Shown here: positions 6,610-11,870 of the stretch, one piece after another
How positions within the stretch are numbered: position 1 is the first letter of the stretch
How the letters are laid out: every line of letters starts with the position of its first letter
NCBI GenBank assembly: GCA_910584525.1
Contig: CAJUAT010000068.1
Location: 1-11,870 of the forward strand
Source: an uncultured Muribaculaceae bacterium
GTDB lineage: Bacteria > Bacteroidota > Bacteroidia > Bacteroidales > Muribaculaceae
Direction: 5' to 3'
DNA length: 11,870 bases
Made by a program: the position numbers and the translations under genes
Notes under the pieces: model-generated
Told to the model about the DNA's origin: nothing
What the model saw: the letters and a program-made list of their open reading frames with translations, nothing else
Database searches by the model: none

Positions 6610-8070
6610 ATGAAAATAACAGAACTGCAGCCTGCCTTGGTGTGGCAGGCTTTCGACGAGATCACGAAGGTGCCGCGTCCGACGCATCATCTCGACAAGA
6701 TGAAGGCTTTTCTTCTCGACTGGGCCAAGCGTCACGGCATAGATGCCGACAGCGACGCTGTCGGCAATGTGGTGATGCGCGTGCCGGCCACTCCCGGCCA
6801 CGAGGATGCGCCGACGGTAGTGCTTCAGGGTCATCAGGACATGGTGGCCGAGAAGCGTCCCGATGTGAAGCACGACTTTCTCAACGACCCCATCACGACG
6901 GTAGTTGATGGCGACTGGGTACGTGCCGAGGGCACTACGTTGGGCGCCGACAACGGCATGGGATGTGCCTCGGCCATGGCGGTGCTTACCGATCCCGACC
7001 TTGTGCATGGTCCGCTGGAGGCTCTCTTCACGGTCGACGAGGAGCAGGGCCTCATAGGTGCCAACGGTCTGCAGGCCGGTTTCATCACCGGCGACATACT
7101 CCTCAATCTCGACAGCGAGGAGATGGGTCAGATAGTGATAGGCTGCGCCGGTGGCAAAGTCACGGAATGCCGCGTGCCCTACACGATGGTAGACACACCC
7201 GACAACAGGGAGTGTCTGCTGGTGAAGCTTGGAGGACTCAAAGGGGGACACTCGGGCATGGAGATAGGTCTGGGCCGCGCCAACGCCAACCAGCAGCTGG
7301 CACGTGTGCTCTGGGAGGCCGGCGACCGTCTCGCCGACATAGGCATATGCGAGATCGACGGCGGCAATCTGGCCAATGCCATTCCCCGCGACGCGCATGC
7401 TGTGGTGGCAGTGAGCCGCGATGCCGTGAATGATTTCATCGACTTCGTGAATGAGTTCAACTGCACGCTGCACAATGAGTTCGCGCTTGCAGAGAATCCC
7501 GATTTCGCTCTTACCGTGGAGAAAACGGAGCGGAGGGCAAAGATGATGGAGCCGGCTGTGGCCTACCGTCTGGTATCGGCGCTCTACTGCTGCCCCAACG
7601 GCGTGCAGGGGATGTCGAATGCCATAGAAGGGCTTATAGAGACGAGCTGCAACCTGGCGTCGGTGAAGATGACCGACGGCGACAAGATACTGGTGACGGT
7701 GCATCAGCGCAGTTCCATGGACTCTCGTCGCGATGAGATAGCCGACCGTATAAAGGCGCTCTTCGGCATGATAGGCGCCGAGGTGTCGTTCGACGACGCA
7801 TATGTAGGCTGGAGTCCCAATCCGGAGAGCCGCGTGCTCAAGGTGGCCAAGGATTCCTATAAGGACCTGTTCGGCGCCGAGCCGCGTGTGGAGGCCCTTC
7901 ATGCAGGTCTGGAATGCGGTCTCTTCCTCGAGAAGATGCCTAACCTCGACATGGTTAGCTTCGGACCCACTCTCAAGGACATCCATTCGCCCGGCGAGAA
8001 GGCCAACATTCAGTCGGTGGCCGAGTTCTACAAGCTCCTCAAGGAGATTATAACCCGCCTCGCCAAATAG
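6610..8070 (+). CDS. pepD: Aminoacyl-histidine (Xaa-His) dipeptidase, PepD type, copy 2
   Basis: This 486-residue paralogue of the PepD encoded at 4461-5918 is colinear with it along the whole length. Catalytic and metal ligands are kept: H75 and D77 in QGHQDM, D114 in GADNG, E144/E145 in TVDEEQG, D168 in LNLDSEE and H431 in LHAGLECG. Shared blocks include DLVHxPLExLFTV, LGRANAN and GLECGLF. Differences cluster in the lid domain (about 185-400), where substrate preference is usually set, so the pair may differ in specificity (inference). No signal peptide is present, and it should be cytosolic. Its ATG is 5 bases after the muramidase stop with no independent promoter, so it is the last gene of a three-gene operon. 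After the TAG there is no T-tract terminator; the structured repeat copy 2 begins about 40 bases on. Confidence 0.95.
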   Translation: MKITELQPALVWQAFDEITKVPRPTHHLDKMKAFLLDWAKRHGIDADSDAVGNVVMRVPATPGHEDAPTVVLQGHQDMVAEKRPDVKHDFLNDPITTVVDGDWVRAEGTTLGADNGMGCASAMAVLTDPDLVHGPLEALFTVDEEQGLIGANGLQAGFITGDILLNLDSEEMGQIVIGCAGGKVTECRVPYTMVDTPDNRECLLVKLGGLKGGHSGMEIGLGRANANQQLARVLWEAGDRLADIGICEIDGGNLANAIPRDAHAVVAVSRDAVNDFIDFVNEFNCTLHNEFALAENPDFALTVEKTERRAKMMEPAVAYRLVSALYCCPNGVQGMSNAIEGLIETSCNLASVKMTDGDKILVTVHQRSSMDSRRDEIADRIKALFGMIGAEVSFDDAYVGWSPNPESRVLKVAKDSYKDLFGAEPRVEALHAGLECGLFLEKMPNLDMVSFGPTLKDIHSPGEKANIQSVAEFYKLLKEIITRLAK

Positions 8071-8110
8071 CATATTTTTGAATCACAGAACCGGAACGGC
8101 AGAGATTGAA

Positions 8111-8254
8111 AATCAGCCGCTTCGGTGAACACTGCCTCGAAGAGGCAAAACATGGTTAACCCCACCTTTACGAGCTGGGGGCGGCGTCAGCCGTCACAGC
8201 GAGTTAGGTGGGGTTCGCCATGCAGACAGGCGGCAGGGTCGGGGACCCTGCACT
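8111..8254 (+). repeat. Interspersed multi-hairpin repeat, copy 2 (compact)
   Basis: This is the uninterrupted form of the element at 138-390, in opposite chromosomal orientation. In order it holds: TGCCTC-GAA-GAGGCA (8133-8147); the long stem AACCCCACCT/AGGTGGGGTT (8158-8167, 8206-8215), extended by CATGG/CCATG across a 2x2 internal loop; an inner GCTG/CAGC (8174-8177, 8197-8200); a tip stem CGGC-GTCA-GCCG (8182-8193); and the perfect GCAGGGTC-GGG-GACCCTGC (8233-8251). Against copy 1 the tip stem differs in sequence and length but still pairs. The asymmetric internal loop TTACGA/GAGTT is unchanged. It lies in the 279-base gap between pepD copy 2 and the NYN gene, 3' of the former. It could act as a transcript 3' end, a repetitive extragenic palindrome or a non-autonomous mobile element. 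Confidence 0.85.
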
Positions 8255-8281
8255 AACACTAAAAGGGGTAAGGCGTGAACA

Positions 8282-8309
8282 TTGGCGGCGGATGGATGTT
8301 ATACCATTG
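8282..8309 (+). promoter_or_regulatory. Weak candidate promoter for the NYN gene
   Basis: TACCATTG at 8302-8309 matches TAnnTTTG except for one base, with TTG at 8282-8284 only 17 bases upstream. The box overlaps a small inverted repeat ATACC-ATTG-GGTAT (8301-8314). No better promoter is visible between the structured repeat and the ATG at 8350, so the gene could instead be read from the pepD operon. Confidence 0.25.
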
Positions 8310-8349
8310 GGTATCGTCGGAGAAGCCGGCGGCCGAACAAGGAGAAAAG

Positions 8350-9000
8350 ATGATAGACTTTTTATCGATAGGGGTTTTCATAGATGGCGGCTATTATGCT
8401 AAGGTGAACCGGGCGTTGAAGGCCCGCGACCGGAGCATCATCAAGGTCAGCGCCCTCTTTGAATATATCTGCAGTGAAGTATCGATGCGGGAAGGCATCA
8501 ACATATCGGACTGCCAGATCACGGAGGCCCATTATTTCCGCGGGCGTTTCAGAGTAAAGGAGGCCTACGACAAGCACCTCCTTTATAATGAGAGGAAGTT
8601 CGAGGACACGCTCATAGAGAACGACGTGGTGTTCCATTACAAGCATCTGCGTGAGATCGAGCGCGACGGGCAGACGGAGGTCGTGGAGAAGGGAGTAGAC
8701 GTATGGTTTGCTCTGGAGGCCTATGAGCTGGCCATATTCCGTCATTTCGACTATGTGGTGCTGATAACGGGCGACGCCGACCATGAGATGCTGGTGCGTA
8801 AGCTCAAGGCCCTGAAGATAAAGACGGTACTGCTGACATGGAATCTTACGGATGTCGATACCACGTCGGCATTGCTCCGCGAGGAGGCCGGTCAGCATTG
8901 GGAGCTGTCGCAGATGATTGACACCGACCCGCAGCTCCGCCGTCGCATCCTTTACCGGCTGCGCGAACCTGCCGACAAATACCTCGGCGACAATTTCTGA
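8350..9000 (+). CDS. NYN-domain (LabA/PIN-like) protein, putative ribonuclease
   Basis: This 216-residue protein has a NYN domain, a PIN-like fold whose members are metal-dependent RNases or RNA-binding proteins. The acidic residues expected to bind metal are present: D12 in VFIDGGYY, D117 in KGVDVWFALEA, and D142/D144 in LITGDADHEMLV. A predicted central strand (KTVLLTW, 158-164) follows. Residues from about 180 form a helical, charged tail. The start chosen is the ATG at 8350, preceded by AAGGAG at 8339-8344, one of the few Shine-Dalgarno-like sites in the window. An in-frame ATG at 8275 would add 25 residues without family resemblance. The protein is soluble, with no signal peptide. It is followed 27 bases later by a lipoprotein gene, probably co-transcribed. 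The RNA target is unknown. Confidence 0.88.
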   Translation: MIDFLSIGVFIDGGYYAKVNRALKARDRSIIKVSALFEYICSEVSMREGINISDCQITEAHYFRGRFRVKEAYDKHLLYNERKFEDTLIENDVVFHYKHLREIERDGQTEVVEKGVDVWFALEAYELAIFRHFDYVVLITGDADHEMLVRKLKALKIKTVLLTWNLTDVDTTSALLREEAGQHWELSQMIDTDPQLRRRILYRLREPADKYLGDNF

Positions 9001-9027
9001 ATCTGAAAACAATCAAATACAATGGTT

Positions 9028-9561
9028 ATGAAAAAGAGAATAAGCCTGATGCTTGGCATCCTGATGATGGCCGTGATGAGCGTGGCAATGGTATCGTGCG
9101 GGTCGAATACTCCTACGGCCGAGGATGTGGCCAAAAAGCTCGACTCCAAGGAAACCCTCACGCAGAATGATTATGCCGTGATGCTCGATTATTGCGGCGA
9201 TTACGCCAAGAAGGCGCAGAAATATTTCGACATCATCAATCCGCAGCCCAACGATTCCACGGCAGAGTATCAGCGAGCCGCCGACGACCTGGCGAAGCTC
9301 AGCGAGAAGTATCCGTATCTCGACATGTTCCGTGGCGTGGTCTATAATGTGCCCCTTACCGACTTCGACGAGGCAAACCAGAAAAAGGTTGAGGAATATT
9401 CCAAATACCAGGCCTTTCCTCTTCCCGACGGAGCCGGCGTCAACATGACCAACCCCACGATTGTGGGCGATATCGAGGACATGCCCTTCAGCAACGGCAC
9501 CGACACCACGGTAATCGCCACCGGCGACGGCGTGGCCGTGGACACCAACGTGGCCCACTGA
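9028..9561 (+). CDS. Unrecognised envelope lipoprotein
   Basis: I do not recognise the family. The product is 177 residues from the ATG at 9028 (MKKRISLML). A second ATG two codons upstream (9022) would add Met-Val and is equally possible by sequence. It has a textbook lipoprotein signal: a KKR n-region, a Met/Leu/Val-rich hydrophobic stretch, and lipobox MVSC with the acceptor Cys at residue 24. The mature part has a helical, charged portion with two repeated-looking segments (YAVMLDYCGDYAKKAQKYFD and, later, YQRAADDLAKLSEKYPYLD). A Gly/Asp/Thr-rich acidic tail (about 130-177) is probably disordered. It lies between the NYN gene and a strong terminator, so it ends a transcription unit. The outer-membrane or periplasmic location is inferred from the signal only. 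Confidence 0.8.
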   Translation: MKKRISLMLGILMMAVMSVAMVSCGSNTPTAEDVAKKLDSKETLTQNDYAVMLDYCGDYAKKAQKYFDIINPQPNDSTAEYQRAADDLAKLSEKYPYLDMFRGVVYNVPLTDFDEANQKKVEEYSKYQAFPLPDGAGVNMTNPTIVGDIEDMPFSNGTDTTVIATGDGVAVDTNVAH

Positions 9562-9580
9562 CAATTTCAGACATAATATT

Positions 9581-9604
9581 GGAGCGCTATGAGAAAAGCG
9601 CTCC
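9581..9604 (+). other. Perfect 8-bp hairpin before the terminator
   Basis: GGAGCGCT (9581-9588) and AGCGCTCC (9597-9604) pair perfectly around an eight-base loop, only two bases before the terminator stem. It has no T tract of its own. It may stabilise the lipoprotein mRNA 3' end or act on the opposite strand, but no function can be shown. Confidence 0.6.
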
Positions 9605-9606
9605 GG

Positions 9607-9633
9607 AACCGGTCATGTATGGCCGGTTTTTTT
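9607..9633 (+). terminator. Intrinsic terminator after the lipoprotein gene
   Basis: AACCGGTCA (9607-9615) pairs with TGGCCGGTT (9620-9628), including one T-G wobble, around the tetraloop TGTA. A run of seven T (9627-9633) follows. This is a classical rho-independent terminator. It separates the NYN/lipoprotein unit from glmS, whose own promoter starts 30 bases later. Confidence 0.9.
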
Positions 9634-9662
9634 GTTTGTAAAGGGGCGGCGGGAGGCGACTG

Positions 9663-9693
9663 TTGGTTTTGTGACACGAAGTTTGTAATTTTG
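9663..9693 (+). promoter_or_regulatory. glmS promoter (Bacteroidetes consensus)
   Basis: TTG at 9663-9665 and TAATTTTG at 9686-9693 are separated by 20 bases, an excellent fit to the Bacteroidetes -33/-7 promoter. Expected initiation near 9700 leaves a leader of about 65 bases before the glmS ATG. No glmS ribozyme-like structure fits in that leader. Confidence 0.8.
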
Positions 9694-9763
9694 CAACCGG
9701 AAAATCGTTAATAAGAAAACCTGTAGGCTCTTAAGGCGAGCTAATAGAAGTATAACAATAAAT

Positions 9764-11608
9764 ATGTGTGGAATAGTAGGATATATCGGCGACGGTAACG
9801 TGTACGACATACTGATAAAAGGATTACACCGTCTCGAATATCGCGGATACGACAGCGCTGGCGTCGCCATGGTGGGCGATGATGGCCAACTCAATGTATA
9901 CAAGACGATGGGGAAGGTGTCGAACCTGGAGACGTTCTGTTCGCAGAAGAATCTTGGTGCCCGACTCGGCATCGCCCATACCCGCTGGGCCACCCACGGA
10001 GAACCCTCCGACACCAACGCCCATCCCCAGACAAGTCAGGACGGTAATATAGCAATCGTGCACAATGGCACCATAGAAAACTATAAGGTGCTCAAGGATG
10101 CGCTGATACAGCATGGCTGCAAATTCGCTTCGGAGACAGATACCGAAGTGCTCGTGCAGCTTATAGAATATATACGCGTCACCAACAAATGCAGTCTTCT
10201 GACGGCGGTTCGCGAGGCTCTGAAGCAGGTGGTAGGCGCTTATGCCATAGCCGTCATAGAAAAGTCGAATCCCGACACCATAATAGCGGCACGCCAGAGC
10301 AGCCCCCTGGCTATTGGAATTGGCGACAACGAGATGTTTCTTGCCTCCGACGCCACTCCGTTTGTGGAATATACCAAGGAGTGCGTGTACCTCAAGGATG
10401 GGGAAGTGGCGGTGATACGCCGCGGCGAACCGCTGAAAATAACCGACCTCGACAACAAGGATGCCCGCATAGACGTCAAGACCCTCGAGCTTTCAATATC
10501 AGAGCTGGAGAAAGGCGGATATCCGCATTTCATGCTCAAGGAGATCTTCCAGCAGCCGGAGACGCTCCGCGACTGCATACGCGGCCGTGTGGTGGAAGGT
10601 GGCCGTAAGATAAATATCAACGGCGTCAACGACAACAAGGAGGTGTTCCTGAATGCCAAGCGCATAGTGATAGTGGCCTGCGGCACTTCATGGCACGCCG
10701 GCCTTCTGGGCAAGTACCTGATTCAGGACATGTGCAAGATACCGGTGGAGGTGGAGTATGCCAGCGAGTTCCGTTATTCGAATCCTGTTCTCGACGAGCG
10801 CGATGTGGTGATAGCGATATCCCAGAGCGGCGAGACGGCAGACACGCTGGCAGCCGTGAAGATTGCCCGCGACATGGGAGCCTTCGTGTTCGGCATCAGC
10901 AACGCCGTGGGCAGCTCCATACCCCGCGAGACATTCAGCGGATGCTATATACACGTGGGACCGGAAATCGGCGTGGCCTCCACAAAGGCATTCACGGGGC
11001 AGGTGATGGTGCTGACGCTGCTGGCTCTGGCCATTGCGCAGCTCAAAGGAACGCTTACCGACGCCGAGATAGAGAACCTCGGCAAGAAAATACTGGAGAT
11101 TCCTTCGGCCGTAGAGAAAGTGCTGAAGCTTGCCGACAAGGTTGAGCACCTGTCGCTGATATATACGTATGCCCGCAATTTCCTCTATCTGGGACGCGGC
11201 TACAGCTACCCTGTGGCACTGGAGGGGGCGCTCAAGCTCAAGGAGATATCCTATATCCATGCCGAGGGGTATCCGGCTGCAGAGATGAAGCATGGTCCCA
11301 TCGCGCTGATCGACGCGGAGATGCCGTCGGTGATCATCGCCCCCAAAGACCATCTTTACGAGAAGATAGTGAGCAACGTTCAGCAGGTCAAGGCCCGCGG
11401 GGGAAATATCCTGGCCATCGTCACGGAAGGCGACCAGCAGATATGCCGCCTCGCCGACCATGTGCTCGAGGTGCCCGACATGCCCGAATGCCTCACGCCT
11501 ATCATCACATCCATACCCCTGCAGCTCCTCAGCTATTATATAGCCATCAACAAGGGCAAGAATGTCGATATGCCTCGAAATCTTGCAAAGTCGGTGACTG
11601 TGGAATAG
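9764..11608 (+). CDS. glmS: Glutamine-fructose-6-phosphate aminotransferase (isomerising), GlmS
   Basis: This 614-residue cytosolic enzyme converts fructose-6-phosphate and glutamine to glucosamine-6-phosphate, the first committed step to UDP-GlcNAc for peptidoglycan and lipid A. The N-terminal class II glutaminase domain (about 2-220) starts with the nucleophile Cys2 in MCGIVGYIG and has HTRWATHG (72-79) and HNGTIENY (100-107). Two SIS isomerase domains follow. The first holds VACGTSWHAG (304-312) and ISQSGETADT (352-361), and the second GRGYSYPVALEGALKLKEISY with HAEGYPAAEMKHGP. The C-terminus, MPRNLAKSVTVE, is the conserved family ending. Length and all motifs are normal. ATG 9764 must be the start because Cys2 must follow Met1. 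The gene is monocistronic: its own promoter upstream, a terminator before that, and a tRNA with its own promoter downstream. Confidence 0.98.
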   Translation: MCGIVGYIGDGNVYDILIKGLHRLEYRGYDSAGVAMVGDDGQLNVYKTMGKVSNLETFCSQKNLGARLGIAHTRWATHGEPSDTNAHPQTSQDGNIAIVHNGTIENYKVLKDALIQHGCKFASETDTEVLVQLIEYIRVTNKCSLLTAVREALKQVVGAYAIAVIEKSNPDTIIAARQSSPLAIGIGDNEMFLASDATPFVEYTKECVYLKDGEVAVIRRGEPLKITDLDNKDARIDVKTLELSISELEKGGYPHFMLKEIFQQPETLRDCIRGRVVEGGRKININGVNDNKEVFLNAKRIVIVACGTSWHAGLLGKYLIQDMCKIPVEVEYASEFRYSNPVLDERDVVIAISQSGETADTLAAVKIARDMGAFVFGISNAVGSSIPRETFSGCYIHVGPEIGVASTKAFTGQVMVLTLLALAIAQLKGTLTDAEIENLGKKILEIPSAVEKVLKLADKVEHLSLIYTYARNFLYLGRGYSYPVALEGALKLKEISYIHAEGYPAAEMKHGPIALIDAEMPSVIIAPKDHLYEKIVSNVQQVKARGGNILAIVTEGDQQICRLADHVLEVPDMPECLTPIITSIPLQLLSYYIAINKGKNVDMPRNLAKSVTVE

Positions 11609-11682
11609 CGAAACGGGTTGCGATGTGGCTTTCCGAGTATGAATATAGGAAAGAGATGTCGGGGCGAAAAGGGCTGTAAACA

Positions 11683-11712
11683 GAGTTAAACCGATATGGT
11701 TCAAAATTTTTT
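11683..11712 (+). terminator. Weak terminator-like hairpin after glmS
   Basis: AACC-GATAT-GGTT, extended by TT/AA pairs across a mismatch, is followed by CAAAATTTTTT. The stem is short and AT-rich, so this is only a possible glmS transcript end about 75 bases past the stop. No stronger candidate is seen between glmS and the tRNA promoter. Confidence 0.3.
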
Positions 11713-11732
11713 ACAAATTTTAGCCATGTAGA

Positions 11733-11764
11733 TTTGCACAGAAAGAAAAAACGTATTAACTTTG
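11733..11764 (+). promoter_or_regulatory. tRNA-Tyr promoter (Bacteroidetes consensus)
   Basis: TTTG at 11733-11736 and TAACTTTG at 11757-11764 are separated by 20 bases, a near-perfect Bacteroidetes -33/-7 promoter. It would start transcription near 11771, about 47 bases ahead of the mature tRNA 5' end. Confidence 0.85.
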
Positions 11765-11817
11765 CACTCGGATTCGCGAAAAGAGTTATCCGGAGGGGTA
11801 ACGGGAGCGGAAACGAA

Positions 11818-11870
11818 GGGTGGATACCAGAGTGGCCAAATGGGGCAGACTGTAAATCTGCTGGCTTACG
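11818..11870 (+). tRNA. tRNA-Tyr (GTA), truncated by window end
   Basis: The 5' part of a tyrosine tRNA is visible. It shows the acceptor strand GGGTGGA (11818-11824), the T8/A9 pair, the D arm CCAGAGTGGCCAAATGGG, and the anticodon stem GCAGA/TCTGC around the loop CTGTAAA. The anticodon GTA is at 11852-11854. The bases after the anticodon stem begin the long variable arm expected of class II tRNA-Tyr. About 30 bases with the T arm and acceptor 3' strand lie beyond the window. Other tRNA genes may follow in a cluster, but cannot be seen. Confidence 0.93.

Noticed and set aside
9694..9763. glmS ribozyme in the glmS leader
   Set aside because: The leader after the predicted start is only about 65 bases and lacks the nested pseudoknot structure. 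That ribozyme is known mainly from Firmicutes.

Overview
The window looks like a chromosomal segment of a Bacteroidales bacterium, most likely a GC-rich Muribaculaceae-type genome; this is inferred, not proven. The supporting evidence is: Bacteroidetes-style promoters (TTG, about 20 bp, TAnnTTTG) before glmS and the tRNA gene, mostly no clear Shine-Dalgarno sequences, and gene families typical of the group (DUF4954, an OmpH-like lipoprotein, C69/M20-type PepD, a NYN-domain protein). Nothing indicates a phage, plasmid or genomic island. The genes are mostly housekeeping ones.

Layout. Positions 1-413 carry no gene, but hold a complex structured repeat (copy 1) with a nested insertion. Positions 414-4254 are on the minus strand. 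Read in transcription order they are: a 49-residue membrane miniprotein that starts at GTG, an OmpH/Skp-like lipoprotein fused to it by a TAATG stop/start overlap, a hairpin-rich spacer, the ribosome-associated GTPase HflX, and a DUF4954 left-handed beta-helix protein joined to HflX by an ATGA overlap. Positions 4255-4460 are a divergent promoter region. Positions 4461-8070 form a plus-strand operon with a sandwich layout: a PepD-type dipeptidase, an exported N-acetylmuramidase (overlapping by ATGA), then a second PepD paralogue. Positions 8071-8349 hold copy 2 of the structured repeat. Then follow a NYN-domain (PIN-like) protein, an unrecognised lipoprotein, a strong intrinsic terminator, glmS with its own promoter, and finally a promoter and the first 53 bases of tRNA-Tyr(GTA), cut by the window edge.

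How the genes fit together. Several act on or supply the cell envelope: GlmS makes glucosamine-6-phosphate for peptidoglycan and LPS, the muramidase cuts glycan strands, and the OmpH-like protein is a periplasmic-chaperone relative. The two PepD enzymes hydrolyse dipeptides. Their link to muropeptide or nutrient peptide turnover is inference from the operon.

The most interesting unexplained structure is the pair of about 145-base multi-hairpin elements. They lie about 8 kb apart in opposite orientation, but both sit directly 3' of a gene in the same orientation relative to that gene. Stems are kept while loops vary, and an internal loop is identical in both. One copy has gained a 101-bp insertion containing a 41-bp tandem duplication. 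The next most interesting are the GTG-started miniprotein coupled to the OmpH gene and the PepD-muramidase-PepD operon.
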